From the NCBI RefSeq assembly GCF_011398155.1, contig NZ_AP021888.1, positions 578,001 through 642,000 on the forward strand: a DNA stretch of 64,000 nt, given 5' to 3'. The stretch's first letter is position 1. Each line of letters begins with the position of its first letter. The notes under the pieces are model-generated. The model was given only the letters and a program-made list of their open reading frames with translations. It ran no database searches and was not told the origin of the DNA. Positions 9,378 through 19,034 of this stretch are shown here, in pieces. This DNA comes from Thiosulfativibrio zosterae. GTDB lineage: Bacteria > Pseudomonadota > Gammaproteobacteria > Thiomicrospirales > Thiomicrospiraceae. The translations under genes and the position numbers were made by a program.

Positions 9378-9773
9378 ATGGCAAAATCAAATTCGCGTGT
9401 TGCAGTAAAGAAAAAGAATAGACATGTAGTCACTGATGCAGTGGCGCATGTTCATGCTACTTTTAACAACACCATTATTACGATTACTGATCGCACTGGA
9501 AACACACTAAGCTGGGCAACTGCCGGTGGAAGTGGTTTCCGTGGTTCAAGAAAAAGTACACCATTTGCTGCTCAAGTTGCTGCTGAAAAAGCAGGTCAAT
9601 TGGCTACCGAATATGGTGTTAAAAATATGGATGTCATGGTCAAAGGACCAGGTCCAGGGCGTGATTCAGCTGTGAGAGGACTTAACAGTGTTGGTTTTAA
9701 AATTACATCGATTTCTGATGTAACGCCAATTCCACACAATGGTTGTCGTCCACCGAAAAAACGTCGCGTATAA
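9378..9773 (+). CDS. rpsK: 30S ribosomal protein S11
   Basis: 131 residues. S11 lines the Shine-Dalgarno cleft of the 30S platform. Diagnostic segments are [56 protein letters not shown] and the end [16 protein letters not shown]. Alpha operon, between rpsM and rpsD, with a 26-base gap upstream. Confidence 0.98.
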   Translation: MAKSNSRVAVKKKNRHVVTDAVAHVHATFNNTIITITDRTGNTLSWATAGGSGFRGSRKSTPFAAQVAAEKAGQLATEYGVKNMDVMVKGPGPGRDSAVRGLNSVGFKITSISDVTPIPHNGCRPPKKRRV

Positions 9774-9788
9774 AATTCTGAGGTAATC

Positions 9789-10409
9789 ATGGCTAGATAT
9801 ATTGGTCCAAAGTGTAAACTATCTCGTCGCGAAGGTACTGATCTATTTCTTAAAAGCGGTGTTCGTAGCATCGAATCTAAGTGTAAGATTGATCAGTTAC
9901 CTGGGCAGCACGGGGCAGGTCGTAAGCGCGTAACCGAATATGGTTTACAGCTACGTGAAAAACAAAAAGTTCGTCGTATTTACGGTGTACTAGAAAAGAA
10001 ATTCCGTTTGTATTACAAAGAAGCTGACCGTCGTAAGGGTTCAACTGGTGTTAACTTGTTGCAAATTCTTGAAAGCCGTTTAGACAACGTAGTCTATCGT
10101 ATGGGCTTTGCCTCTACACGTGCTGAAGCTCGTCAGTTGGTATCTCACAAGGCTATCCAAGTAAACGGTTCAAATGTAAATATCCCTTCGTATGAAGTTT
10201 CTGCAGGTGATGTTATCAGTGTTCGTGAAAAATCAAAAAACCAAAGCCGTATTGTTGCTGCGATGGGAATGAGTGTTCAAGCTGGTCATGTTAGCTGGGT
10301 AGAAGTTGATTCAAACAAACTTGAAGGAACTTATAAAGCAGTTCCTGATCGTTCTGATTTGTCTGCTGATATCGCTGAAAACTTGATTGTTGAGCTTTAC
10401 TCTAAGTAA
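9789..10409 (+). CDS. rpsD: 30S ribosomal protein S4
   Basis: 206 residues. S4 initiates 30S assembly, takes part in decoding fidelity and, in E. coli, represses the alpha operon. The opening [21 protein letters not shown], the [24 protein letters not shown] region and the S4 RNA-binding domain ([34 protein letters not shown] across residues 95-130) are clear. No zinc-binding cysteine cluster is present. Confidence 0.98.
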   Translation: MARYIGPKCKLSRREGTDLFLKSGVRSIESKCKIDQLPGQHGAGRKRVTEYGLQLREKQKVRRIYGVLEKKFRLYYKEADRRKGSTGVNLLQILESRLDNVVYRMGFASTRAEARQLVSHKAIQVNGSNVNIPSYEVSAGDVISVREKSKNQSRIVAAMGMSVQAGHVSWVEVDSNKLEGTYKAVPDRSDLSADIAENLIVELYSK

Positions 10410-10432
10410 TACTGATACGGAGAAAATTTCTA

Positions 10433-11422
10433 ATGCAAGAAATGTTAGAACAACTACTAACCCCGCGTTTGGTTGATATTAAAAGAGTTTCAGATTTCCA
10501 TAGTCGTGTTGTTCTTGAACCAATGGAACGTGGTTTCGGTCATACATTAGGTAATTCTCTCAGAAGAATTTTATTATCTTCTATGCCAGGTGCAGCTCTT
10601 GTTGAAGCTCAAATTGATGGTGTTCTTCACGAATATTCTTCTATTGAAGGTGTTCGTGAAGATGTTCTTGAGATTTTGTTAAATCTTAAAGAAGTTTCTA
10701 TAAAGCTAAACCAGAAATCTGAAGCTCAATTAACTTTGAACAAGAAAGGCCCAGCAATCGTAACTGCTGCTGATATTCAGTTAAATCATGATGTAGAAAT
10801 CATGAACCCTGATCTAGTCATAGCCCACCTGAGTGAAGGTGCTGTATTAAATATGACTTTAAAGGCTGAAAAAGGTATTGGTTATCGCGCAGCAGTACAG
10901 TCTGATTCTGATAGTTCAACAGGCGTTGGCGTTTTAAAGCTAGATGCTAGCTTTAGTCCAGTTCATACCGTAAGTTATGAAGTGCAAAACGCGCGTGTTG
11001 AACAAAGAACTGACCTTGATAAACTAATTTTAGAAGTCGTCACAGATGGTACTTTAGATCCTGAAGATGCAATTAAGCAAGCAGCTACAGTTCTGCATTA
11101 TCAACTACGCGCATTCGTTGATTTGAAGCATCAAGAGATTGAAACGGTTGAAGAGCCCCAAGAAGAATACGATCCAATTTATTTACAACCTGTAGATGAC
11201 TTGGAGCTAACTGTTCGTTCTGCAAATTGTTTGAAAGCTGAACAAATCTACTATATTGGTGATCTTGTTCAACGTGCTGAATCACATTTATTGAAAACAC
11301 CTAACTTGGGTAAAAAGTCTTTACAAGAAATTAAAGATATTTTGGCTCAAAGAGGCTTGAGTTTAGGTACTAAATTAGAAAATTGGCCACCCGCTAGCCT
11401 TGTTAGCAAAGAGTCAATTTAA
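10433..11422 (+). CDS. rpoA: DNA-directed RNA polymerase subunit alpha
   Basis: 329 residues. The N-terminal dimerisation domain (to about residue 235) contains [27 protein letters not shown]. The C-terminal domain (from about 250) binds UP elements and activators and ends with the helices [16 protein letters not shown] and [20 protein letters not shown]. Length and both domains match the gammaproteobacterial family. Alpha operon, 23 bases after rpsD and 16 before rplQ. Confidence 0.98.
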   Translation: MQEMLEQLLTPRLVDIKRVSDFHSRVVLEPMERGFGHTLGNSLRRILLSSMPGAALVEAQIDGVLHEYSSIEGVREDVLEILLNLKEVSIKLNQKSEAQLTLNKKGPAIVTAADIQLNHDVEIMNPDLVIAHLSEGAVLNMTLKAEKGIGYRAAVQSDSDSSTGVGVLKLDASFSPVHTVSYEVQNARVEQRTDLDKLILEVVTDGTLDPEDAIKQAATVLHYQLRAFVDLKHQEIETVEEPQEEYDPIYLQPVDDLELTVRSANCLKAEQIYYIGDLVQRAESHLLKTPNLGKKSLQEIKDILAQRGLSLGTKLENWPPASLVSKESI

Positions 11423-11438
11423 TTAGAAGGAAGCTATT

Positions 11439-11816
11439 ATGCGTCATCGCAAAAGTGGTCGTAAATTAGGTCGCAACAGCTCTCATCGTAAGGCTATGTT
11501 TAGCAACATGACTTCGTCTTTAATTGCTCATGAAGTTATTAAAACGACTGTTGCTAAAGCAAAAGAGTTACGTGGTGTTGCTGAGCCTTTAATTACTTTG
11601 GCTAAAGAAGACAGTGTTCATAACCGTCGTCTTGCTTTTTCTCGTTTACGTGATAAAGCTGCCGTTGGCAAATTGTTTACTGAGATTGGTCCTCGTTACC
11701 AGACTCGTCCAGGTGGATATATCCGCATTTTAAAATGTGGTTTCCGCGATGGTGACAATGCACCTATGGCATATGTTGAGTTGGTGGATCGTCCTGCCGC
11801 TCAAGCTGCTGAGTAA
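11439..11816 (+). CDS. rplQ: 50S ribosomal protein L17
   Basis: 125 residues. It opens [20 protein letters not shown], continues with [22 protein letters not shown] and ends in [27 protein letters not shown], all diagnostic of L17, which sits near the tunnel exit. AGAAGGAAG precedes the ATG. Last gene of the ribosomal cluster, followed within ten bases by a strong terminator. Confidence 0.98.
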   Translation: MRHRKSGRKLGRNSSHRKAMFSNMTSSLIAHEVIKTTVAKAKELRGVAEPLITLAKEDSVHNRRLAFSRLRDKAAVGKLFTEIGPRYQTRPGGYIRILKCGFRDGDNAPMAYVELVDRPAAQAAE

Positions 11817-11820
11817 GACC

Positions 11821-11850
11821 AAAAAAAGCCAGTTTAACTGGCTTTTTTTT
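11821..11850 (+). terminator. Rho-independent terminator of the ribosomal cluster
   Basis: An A-run, the self-complementary AGCCAGTT/AACTGGCT stem (11827-11843) and an eight-base T-run (11843-11850). The A-run before the stem makes it bidirectional in form. It lies just after rplQ and separates the ribosomal operons from tatD-like. Confidence 0.9.
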
Positions 11851-11867
11851 CATCCAGTCTAATTGTT

Positions 11868-12575
11868 TTGAGATATTTTGATACACATTCTCACCAAGGG
11901 TATGATCTTCCAGGTCACCATTTATCTCAATTAATCGTCGAAACTCTTCCCCGTTTACCAAAATCACTTTTAAGCCTTAATTTACCCAACACTACATTTT
12001 TATATGCATTGGGTCTTCATCCTTGGTTTGTCAAAGACTTTACTAATCTAGAATCATTTAAAGAAGAATTGGTTGATCATAATGTTTCAGCAATTGGTGA
12101 AATTGGTTTAGACTTTTTTCCAGATTACCTTCCGTTTAAGCAAAAACAGTTGGTGTTATTTGAACAACAGCTTTCTATTGCTTTAGAACTGAATTTGCCA
12201 GTTTCAATACATTGTCGTGCTGCTTTTTCAGAGCTTTATAAGTTGCTCATTCAGTATCCTGTGAAAGGTTGTTTGCATGGTTTTATGGGTAGTTATGAAC
12301 AAGCAACCCAATTTACAAAATTAGGTCTAAAAATTGGTATTAATGGGGTCGTTTGTAGATCCAATGCAAATAAATATCATCGACTAGCTCGGGAATCTTT
12401 GCTTTCTTCTATTGTTTTAGAATCCGATTTTCCTTATGTGACTGATCGTCAGAATAATCCTTTATTGGTAGATAGTGTTGCGTTCTCTATTGCTGCGCTT
12501 CGTAAGATGCCGCTGGATGAATTAGTTGAAACCACTTATGATACTGCAACAAAAATATTTAAGGGGTGTGAATGA
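11868..12575 (+). CDS. TatD-family metal-dependent hydrolase
   Basis: 235 residues from a TTG at 11868; there is no better in-frame start and no clear ribosome binding site. The TatD family are two-metal nucleases/hydrolases with a TIM barrel. Metal ligands are visible: HSH (residues 7-9), GEIGLDF (E78), HCR (H115), LHGF (H137) and ESDFPY (D187). It is shorter than TatD itself (about 260), closer to YjjV-like members, so the exact substrate is not known. It overlaps tcdA by four bases (ATGA), implying co-transcription. Confidence 0.85.
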   Translation: MRYFDTHSHQGYDLPGHHLSQLIVETLPRLPKSLLSLNLPNTTFLYALGLHPWFVKDFTNLESFKEELVDHNVSAIGEIGLDFFPDYLPFKQKQLVLFEQQLSIALELNLPVSIHCRAAFSELYKLLIQYPVKGCLHGFMGSYEQATQFTKLGLKIGINGVVCRSNANKYHRLARESLLSSIVLESDFPYVTDRQNNPLLVDSVAFSIAALRKMPLDELVETTYDTATKIFKGCE

Positions 12576-13300
12576 AGCCATTATTTGAAAGAAGTTTGCT
12601 GATTTTTGATGAAGCAGGTATTACTCGATTACAAAATGCGCATGTTTTGGTGGCAGGTGTCGGAGGTGTTGGTGGTTTTGTTATTGAAGCTTTGGCGCGC
12701 GCGGGTATTGGTGAGCTAACAATTATTGATCATGACCAAGTGTCTCCCTCAAATTTAAACCGCCAGATTATTGCTTTGGAGTCCACCGTTGGACTTAACA
12801 AGGTTGATGTCATGAAAGATAGAATTCTGTTGATCAACCCAGATTGTAAGGTAAATACGCTGGCTTCATTTATAACACCTGAGGCAATGCCTGAATTATT
12901 AACGCAATCTTTCAGTTGTGTGGTGGATGCCATAGATAGTTTAAATTGTAAGGTAGCACTGGTTAAAGCCGCTTGTGATGCTCAGGTGCCTGTTTTTTCG
13001 AGTATGGGAGCAGGTCGGCGTACTGACCCAAGCAAAGTGATGGTCAGTCGTTTAGACAATACTCATACTTGTGGTTTGGCTCGTAATATGCGTCAGCGTT
13101 TAAATAAACACAAAACGGCTTCAAAAATTCCTGTGGTATTTTCAACTGAATTACCACTGCCGCCAGGTCCAATGGAAGACATCGAAGGTGCAAGAGGGCG
13201 TGTTGTGAATGGTACAGCCAGTTATATGCCGGGTATATTTGGTTTAATGCTGGGTGGATTAGTAATTAATTACCTTGTTAAAGAAGATAATAAAGGTTAA
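12572..13300 (+). CDS. tcdA: tRNA threonylcarbamoyladenosine dehydratase (TcdA/CsdL)
   Basis: 242 residues, E1/ThiF-like. TcdA uses ATP to cyclise t6A37 to ct6A in tRNAs reading ANN codons. The nucleotide-binding GVGGVG lies at residues 29-34, followed by IIDHDQVSPSNLNRQ (51-65). The C-terminal MGAGRRTDPSKV and LPPGPMEDIEGARGRVVNGTASYMPGIFGL pattern separates TcdA from MoeB/ThiF, and no zinc CxxC pairs occur. Coupled to the TatD-like gene upstream; converges on the DUF2927 gene with a four-base overlap. Confidence 0.9.
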   Translation: MKPLFERSLLIFDEAGITRLQNAHVLVAGVGGVGGFVIEALARAGIGELTIIDHDQVSPSNLNRQIIALESTVGLNKVDVMKDRILLINPDCKVNTLASFITPEAMPELLTQSFSCVVDAIDSLNCKVALVKAACDAQVPVFSSMGAGRRTDPSKVMVSRLDNTHTCGLARNMRQRLNKHKTASKIPVVFSTELPLPPGPMEDIEGARGRVVNGTASYMPGIFGLMLGGLVINYLVKEDNKG

Positions 13301-14106
13301 GGGGTTTGAAATTGATAAAGGCCGCCTGTCTTGACCGACTGGTAGGCATTTTGAATGGTTTGGTCTTTTAACATTTTTTGAATGCTTGCTTTCAGAATTG
13401 GCTGACTTTGTGAAAAGCTCATGCCTGCTTTGATTGCTGGATCATAAAGCAGTTTTAACATCACATAGTCTAATCCCGTTAAATAATCGAGTTTACTCGC
13501 ATCATTGGCAATGCTTGGATTCACCCAGTCAGAATCATTGGGTAATCCAAGGGCTTGGGTGGTTTCTTCCACAATACAGGCTGGTAAAAGCCCACGGCTC
13601 ATCGCATGGTCAACGGGTATGACCACGCTGGCTTGTATAATTTCATGATGCTGGTTTCGTTTAAAACTGGCGATACAATTGGATTCTTTCGCTAAATAAC
13701 CCATCTTTGAGCCTGCCCATTTTTCAATGGTTGTCTTAAAATAAGCGTCTTTGGTTAAGATGATTCTAAAATTGGGTTTATCTTTAAGATGACTTTGTTT
13801 TATAGCGTGGTTCGTGATGCTGGCAAGATGATTCATTTGAACTTGAGCCATTTCTTCGATTAAAGGAATGGGTCCTTGAAGATGCTCGTAGCTTAATTGA
13901 TAAATAATCGGCACTTGCCATTTTACAATTCTGAGATCTGTTTTTTGATATTCGTTTTTCAATGCAACTTCGTTAAAGGCGCGTTGAATGTACTCAGGGT
14001 CTTGCCAATCAGTCAAAGCGTTGGCCTGGCATATCCCACTGAACAAAGCCAAGCTAAGTGGCAAATGCATGGCCAGTCGCAAACTAACTGAATTAAATAA
14101 TGCCAT
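13297..14106 (-). CDS. Exported DUF2927-like protein
   Basis: 269 residues. A signal peptide fits residues 1-30 (hydrophobic LPLSLALFSGIC, cleavage after A-N-A). The body resembles the DUF2927 family, best shown by C177-x2-EETTQALGLPNDS (about 180-192) followed by LDYLTGLDYVMLKLLYDP. The paired glutamates resemble a degenerate metallopeptidase motif, but no HExxH is present, and a single conserved cysteine pair (C144, C177) may form a disulfide. Function unknown. It lies downstream of uvrA on the same strand and overlaps the end of tcdA by four bases. Confidence 0.7.
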   Translation of the reverse strand: MALFNSVSLRLAMHLPLSLALFSGICQANALTDWQDPEYIQRAFNEVALKNEYQKTDLRIVKWQVPIIYQLSYEHLQGPIPLIEEMAQVQMNHLASITNHAIKQSHLKDKPNFRIILTKDAYFKTTIEKWAGSKMGYLAKESNCIASFKRNQHHEIIQASVVIPVDHAMSRGLLPACIVEETTQALGLPNDSDWVNPSIANDASKLDYLTGLDYVMLKLLYDPAIKAGMSFSQSQPILKASIQKMLKDQTIQNAYQSVKTGGLYQFQTP

Positions 14107-14122
14107 TTTTGCCTCAAATTTG

Positions 14123-14134
14123 ACCAGGCCTGGT
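14123..14134. repeat. Dispersed palindrome copy 1, perfect, at the uvrA stop
   Basis: ACCAGGCCTGGT, extended to the perfect 16-base palindrome TGACCAGGCCTGGTCA at 14121-14136. The uvrA TGA stop codon (complement of 14134-14136) is part of it. A/T runs flank both sides. Confidence 0.9.
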
Positions 14135-16947
14135 CATTTTAAACCTAATAATGGCTTTAAATAGTGGCCAGTGTAAGAATCAGGATGCTTGGCAATGGTT
14201 TCTGGTGTGCCGGTGGCGATAATCATTCCGCCGCCTGAACCGCCTTCAGGGCCAAGATCGATAATCCAGTCGGCGGTTTTTATCACATCTAAGTTATGCT
14301 CAATAATAACAATTGTATTACCTTGGTCACGCAGGTTTTGAATAACTTTTAACAGCAATTCGATGTCATGAAAGTGCAGACCTGTCGTCGGTTCATCCAA
14401 AATATAGAGCGTATTGCCAGTATCTCTTTTAGACAATTCTTTGGCTAATTTGACGCGTTGCGCTTCTCCACCCGACAAAGTGGTGGCGCTTTGTCCTAAA
14501 CGAATATAGCCTAAGCCAACTTCAATCAGCATTTGCAGTTTACGAGCAATGACTGGAATGGCATCAAAGAAGGCGCGTGCATCTTCAACGGTCATGTCCA
14601 AAATTTGGTGAATATTTTTGCCTTTGTACTCAACGGCTAAAGTTTCACGATTATAGCGCGCGCCTTGACAAACATCGCAAGCCACATAGACATCGGGCAA
14701 AAAGTGCATCTCCACTTTAATAACGCCATCCCCTTGGCAAGCCTCACAGCGTCCACCTTTCACATTAAAACTAAAACGCCCAGGTGTATAGCCTCTGGTA
14801 CGAGATTCAGGTGTGGCAGAGAGCAGTTCTCGTATAGGAGTAAATAAGCCGGTGTAGGTGGCGGGATTTGAGCGAGGCGTTCTGCCAATGGGGCTTTGAT
14901 CGATATTCACTGCTTTATCAAAGTGTTCGATACCTTCTAGTTTTTGATAAGGGGCAGGTTCATGCATCGCGCCATTGAGTTTGTTGGCGACAATCTTAGA
15001 CAAGGTTCCGTTAATTAATGTAGATTTGCCCGAGCCAGAAACGCCGGTGACGCAAGTGAGTAAGCGTGCTGGAATTTCAAGGGTGACATTCTTTAAGTTG
15101 TTACCCGATGCGCCAATAATGCGCAACCACTCTTTCGGGGTGGGCAGTCTATTTTCTGGCACTTCAATTTTTCTTGAGCCATTCAAAAATTGCCCCGTTA
15201 AAGAAGCGGGCGTATCCATGATTTGTTGTGGCGTACCTTGCGCCATAATGCGCCCGCCATGCACACCCGCTCCAGGGCCTATGTCTAGTACATAGTCTGC
15301 CGCTCGAATGGCATCTTCATCATGTTCAACCACTATGACGGTATTTCCTAGGTCTCGCAGATGAATTAGGGTCTGTAGTAAACGGTCATTGTCGCGTTGA
15401 TGTAAGCCAATAGAAGGCTCGTCTAATACATACATGACACCGACGAGGCCAGCCCCAATTTGACTGGCTAGGCGAATGCGTTGCGCCTCTCCACCGGATA
15501 GTGTGTCGGCACTGCGGTCAAGGGTTAAATAGTTAAGACCTACATTCACCAAGAAAGACAAACGGTCGCGCACTTCTTTAATGATTTTGTCAGCAATTTG
15601 ACCTTTAGCACCTTCCAATTCCAGTTGATTGAAGTAAGCCTGCAATTCGCCAACGGGTAAGTGAGTGAGTTCTGGTATGGTTCGATTGTCAACAAACACA
15701 TGGCGTGCGATTTCGTTTAAGCGCGTCCCATGGCAGCTTTTACAGGGTTGTGACATCCGATATTTGTCGAGTTCATCGCGCACGGTTTTGCTGTCTGTTT
15801 CAGCATAGCGACGCTCCATATTGGGAATAACCCCTTCAAAACGACGCGTGTCGCTATAACGACCATGCGGCAATGGAATTTTTTTGGTGCCAGAACCGAA
15901 TAGGATGACATTTTGATGCGCCTCACTTAGAGAGTCCCAAGGGGCTTCAATATCAAACTTGTAATAGTCAGTGACGGCTTTCAGGATATCGTAATAATAT
16001 TTATGGCGTCTATCCCAGCCACGGATCGCACCACCCGCCAAACTGAGTTCGGGGTGAATAATAACGCGATGCGCATCAAAGGTTTCTTTAATGCCAAGAC
16101 CATCACAACTTGGGCAAGCGCCATGTGGATTGTTAAACGAAAAAATACGCGGTTCTAACTCAGGAACCGAATAGCCACAATGCGGGCAAGCAAAGCGTTC
16201 TGAGAATACTAAATGAAAATCATCGGCTTCGTCCATGGGGACAATTTCAGCAATCCCATCGGCTAAATGAAGTGCTGTTTCAAAAGATTCCGCGAGGCGT
16301 TGCTTTATATCTTCACGAATCTTAAAGCGGTCAATGACCACATCGATGTTGTGTTTTTTGTTTTTATCAAGCGCAATAGAGCCCTCTAAATCATGCAGCT
16401 GGCCGTTAATGCGTGCGCGTATAAAACCTTGTGCTTTCAGTTCTTCCAGCAGATTGACATGCTCACCTTTTTTGCCACGCACCACTGGTGCAATCAGCAT
16501 ACATTTGGTTTCGGCAGGCAGTTCAAGGGTTCTGTCGACCATTTGACTGACGGTTTGCGCCTCTAGGTCGCAGCCATGCGTTGGGCAGCGCGGCGTGCCC
16601 GCACGTGCAAATAGCAGGCGCAAATAATCATAAATTTCGGTTACCGTACCAACGGTCGAGCGCGGATTGTGAGAGGTGGATTTTTGTTCAATTGAAATGG
16701 CCGGAGATAACCCTTCGATATGATCGATATCGGGTTTTTCCATCACCGATAAAAATTGGCGCGCATAGGTCGAAAGCGACTCGACATAACGGCGTTGCCC
16801 TTCGGCATAAATCGTATCAAAGGCTAAAGAAGATTTGCCTGAGCCCGATAAACCGGTAATCACAATCAGTTTATCTCTTGGCAAAGTTACATCAATATTC
16901 TTTAAATTGTGTGTACGAGCCCCACGAACAATGATCTCTTCTAACAT
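14134..16947 (-). CDS. uvrA: UvrABC excinuclease subunit A
   Basis: 937 residues from the ATG at complement 16947 ([17 protein letters not shown]). A reading from 16989 would add 14 residues without family support and would include the promoter. UvrA is the damage-recognition ATPase of nucleotide excision repair. First Walker A GLSGSGKS at 32-39, zinc motif [20 protein letters not shown] then CPSCDGLG, two ABC signature segments ([12 protein letters not shown] and [12 protein letters not shown]), a second Walker [10 protein letters not shown] and zinc motif CEACQGDGV...[10 protein letters not shown]. Full length. The stop codon lies in a dispersed palindrome. Confidence 0.98.
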   Translation of the reverse strand: MLEEIIVRGARTHNLKNIDVTLPRDKLIVITGLSGSGKSSLAFDTIYAEGQRRYVESLSTYARQFLSVMEKPDIDHIEGLSPAISIEQKSTSHNPRSTVGTVTEIYDYLRLLFARAGTPRCPTHGCDLEAQTVSQMVDRTLELPAETKCMLIAPVVRGKKGEHVNLLEELKAQGFIRARINGQLHDLEGSIALDKNKKHNIDVVIDRFKIREDIKQRLAESFETALHLADGIAEIVPMDEADDFHLVFSERFACPHCGYSVPELEPRIFSFNNPHGACPSCDGLGIKETFDAHRVIIHPELSLAGGAIRGWDRRHKYYYDILKAVTDYYKFDIEAPWDSLSEAHQNVILFGSGTKKIPLPHGRYSDTRRFEGVIPNMERRYAETDSKTVRDELDKYRMSQPCKSCHGTRLNEIARHVFVDNRTIPELTHLPVGELQAYFNQLELEGAKGQIADKIIKEVRDRLSFLVNVGLNYLTLDRSADTLSGGEAQRIRLASQIGAGLVGVMYVLDEPSIGLHQRDNDRLLQTLIHLRDLGNTVIVVEHDEDAIRAADYVLDIGPGAGVHGGRIMAQGTPQQIMDTPASLTGQFLNGSRKIEVPENRLPTPKEWLRIIGASGNNLKNVTLEIPARLLTCVTGVSGSGKSTLINGTLSKIVANKLNGAMHEPAPYQKLEGIEHFDKAVNIDQSPIGRTPRSNPATYTGLFTPIRELLSATPESRTRGYTPGRFSFNVKGGRCEACQGDGVIKVEMHFLPDVYVACDVCQGARYNRETLAVEYKGKNIHQILDMTVEDARAFFDAIPVIARKLQMLIEVGLGYIRLGQSATTLSGGEAQRVKLAKELSKRDTGNTLYILDEPTTGLHFHDIELLLKVIQNLRDQGNTIVIIEHNLDVIKTADWIIDLGPEGGSGGGMIIATGTPETIAKHPDSYTGHYLKPLLGLK

Positions 16948-16974
16948 GCTAAACCCGCGCTGAATAAAAAGCGC

Positions 16975-16983
16975 ATTATAACA
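16975..16983 (-). promoter_or_regulatory. Extended -10 promoter for uvrA
   Basis: On the minus strand the sequence reads TGTTATAAT: TATAAT (complement of 16975-16980) preceded by TG one base upstream. It lies 28 bases before the uvrA ATG. No LexA-type CTGT-N8-ACAG is seen nearby. Confidence 0.6.
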
Positions 16984-17004
16984 AAACAAAAAAAACTTAA
17001 GTTT

Positions 17005-17033
17005 TTGATTTATTTGTCGTTAAACACTATAGA
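17005..17033 (+). promoter_or_regulatory. Candidate promoter for the DUF5610-like gene
   Basis: TTGATT (17005-17010) and TATAGA (17028-17033) are separated by 17 bases, about 70 bases before the ATG at 17106. Both hexamers deviate from consensus, so support is moderate. It is divergent from the uvrA promoter. Confidence 0.35.
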
Positions 17034-17105
17034 ATAAAAATACTAGACAAAATAAAGAAAATTTTATCGGCTCGGCAAGGGAAAAGTTCGAGAAGGAATT
17101 TAATT

Positions 17106-18146
17106 ATGGCGAATACAATTACAAATATGCCAAGCAATATTGCACAGTTATTGGGCAATACCGATGGCACCAAAAATGCCAAGGAACAGAATACTCTGTC
17201 ACCTGCGCAACAGTCAGCCAATCAAAAAGCACAAGACTTGTTGTCTAAACAGCCGAGAGATGAATTTTCACCCTCTGCCAAAGGCTTGCAAGCGGCTGCA
17301 TCCATTGAGAAATATCAAAATACCTACGCTTATAGCCAAACCATGAGTATGTCTTTGACCACTCAAGAGGGCGATACGGTGAAGGTAGATTTTCGTCAGC
17401 TTTATGCACAATATCAAGAATACAAAAGCGAGCAATCTGCCGAAACGGGCCCTAAAGGAGCTCGTATGTTTGAATCTAAACAAGCGATGGAAGCCACCGC
17501 TTTTGAAGAGCAATTTGGGTTTTCGGTTGAGGGTAATCTCAACGAAAATGAACTCAAAGCCGTTTTTGATGTGTTTGAGCAGGTCGATAGTTTAGCCAAT
17601 GAGTTTTATGGCGGTAACATCGAAGCGGCTCTGCAAAAAGCACAAGACTTGAATGTTGATTTTGGGCAGATCAAAAACATGAGTTTGGATTTACAAAAAT
17701 CTGAATCTCGCTCCACCAGTTATCAGCAAGCGGCAGCCTATAAAGGGGTTGCCCAAACCCCTGCAGATGCTCAACAAAAACCTGCGGATGACGAACAAGC
17801 CGCTGGCAATATTGCAGACTTGCCTCCCTATTTACAAAAATGGCAAGATGCGATTAATAGCTTAAACGAACGGTTTGCCAATGCCCGTGCCGCATTTGAT
17901 GAAATGATGTCGGGTGTTACGGCACAGCGTTTTCCAGAGCAGGATACTCAGCCTGGCTGGTATGAACGCATTAAAGGTTTTCACGATATGTTAGCGGAAG
18001 CGGCAAATCTAGATAAAATCACACTGGCACCGAGCGGGGTAGAAATCCCAACAGGTCCATTGGTTTCTGATGCGGAAAGTGCTACCGAAAACATGACAGA
18101 AAATGGTGAAGAAAATAGTTCAGAAACCCCTAAAGAAACTGCCTAG
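17106..18146 (+). CDS. DUF5610-like hypothetical protein
   Basis: 346 residues, acidic and rich in A, Q, E and N, with no signal peptide or membrane segment. The central part (about 70-230: LTTQEGDTVKVDF, FESKQAMEATAFEEQFGFSVEGNLNENEL, LANEFYGGNIEAALQKAQDL) resembles DUF5610 proteins, which are common in marine gammaproteobacteria and have no known function. The N- and C-terminal 80 residues look disordered (Q/A/P-rich, then E/T/N-rich). AAGGA precedes the ATG. It is a single-gene unit with its own promoter and terminator. Confidence 0.65.
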   Translation: MANTITNMPSNIAQLLGNTDGTKNAKEQNTLSPAQQSANQKAQDLLSKQPRDEFSPSAKGLQAAASIEKYQNTYAYSQTMSMSLTTQEGDTVKVDFRQLYAQYQEYKSEQSAETGPKGARMFESKQAMEATAFEEQFGFSVEGNLNENELKAVFDVFEQVDSLANEFYGGNIEAALQKAQDLNVDFGQIKNMSLDLQKSESRSTSYQQAAAYKGVAQTPADAQQKPADDEQAAGNIADLPPYLQKWQDAINSLNERFANARAAFDEMMSGVTAQRFPEQDTQPGWYERIKGFHDMLAEAANLDKITLAPSGVEIPTGPLVSDAESATENMTENGEENSSETPKETA

Positions 18147-18213
18147 TCAGGCGATAACTTAATTAGTGGTTAGGGTTTCGCAGAAAATCCAAAATCCCTC
18201 AAAAAGGAGAGCG

Positions 18214-18250
18214 GCCGAAGGTGATGAAAATCTCTTCGGCTTTTTCGTTT
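18214..18250 (+). terminator. Terminator of the DUF5610-like gene
   Basis: GCCGAAG (18214-18220) pairs with CTTCGGC (18234-18240) and is followed by TTTTTCGTTTT. It sits 67 bases after the stop at 18146 and just before the convergent end of yggS. Confidence 0.8.
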
Positions 18251-18257
18251 TAATGGT

Positions 18258-18947
18258 TTAGTTTTTATGGTAGTTTCGTGCGCCAAAAATATCGGTACCA
18301 ATTCTTACTAGGGTTGCACCCTCGGCAATCGCCGCTTCTAAGTCACCTGACATGCCCATTGATAAAGTATCCAGCTTAGCTTCAGGAAAGGCGGCTTGGC
18401 AACGGGCAAGTAGTTCACGCATTTTGGCAAAAGGCTGGCGTTGCTGTTCAAAGTCGGTTGCTATTTCAGGAATGGCCATGAGTCCGCGGCATTCTAGATT
18501 TTTCATCGCCATGATTTCTGGCAAAACGCTACAAACTTCCTCCGGGCTAAATCCAGCTTTACTCGCTTCTTGGCTGATATTCACTTCCAATAAGATGTGC
18601 AGTTTTCCCAATTCAACAGGGCGTTGATCATTTAAGCGTTGCGCTATTTTTAAACGGTCTACGCTGTGAACCCAAGCAAAGTTCTCTGCAATGGGTTTGG
18701 TTTTATTGGACTGAATCGGGCCAATAAAATGCCACTCCAAATCTGGGCGCAGGGCAATTTTTTCCAACGCCTCTTGCACATAGTTTTCACCAAAACACTG
18801 TTGGCCTTGTGCGGCAATCACATTCACCGCTTCAATCGGTTTGGTTTTGCTGACAGCCAAAAGCTGCACTTCTGGCTTGTGGTAGGTTTGTTGTGCCTGT
18901 TGAAGGCGTTGTTTAACAGTTTGATAATTATCGATTAAAGTATTCAT
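18258..18947 (-). CDS. yggS: PLP homeostasis protein, YggS/PLPBP family
   Basis: 229 residues, the family length. YggS binds pyridoxal phosphate without known catalysis and controls PLP and amino-acid pools. The PLP lysine is K34 in LLAVSKTKPIEAV; GENYVQEALEK, EWHFIGPIQSNK, SMGMSGDLEAAI and VRIGTDIFGAR are hallmarks of the TIM-barrel family. In many gammaproteobacteria it lies next to pilT, but here it stands alone, divergent from ppk2. Confidence 0.95.
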   Translation of the reverse strand: MNTLIDNYQTVKQRLQQAQQTYHKPEVQLLAVSKTKPIEAVNVIAAQGQQCFGENYVQEALEKIALRPDLEWHFIGPIQSNKTKPIAENFAWVHSVDRLKIAQRLNDQRPVELGKLHILLEVNISQEASKAGFSPEEVCSVLPEIMAMKNLECRGLMAIPEIATDFEQQRQPFAKMRELLARCQAAFPEAKLDTLSMGMSGDLEAAIAEGATLVRIGTDIFGARNYHKN

Positions 18948-19034
18948 AAGGGGTTTATTAGCGTTTCCTAATTAAGTGGGCTTATTTTGCGTATTAATTT
19001 ATTTCATTATTCGTAAGAGTTTAGCAGGCGTAAA

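Noticed and set aside
16581-16859. Open frame on the plus strand inside uvrA
   Set aside because: It is antisense to conserved UvrA coding sequence and its residue composition is that of a shadow frame.
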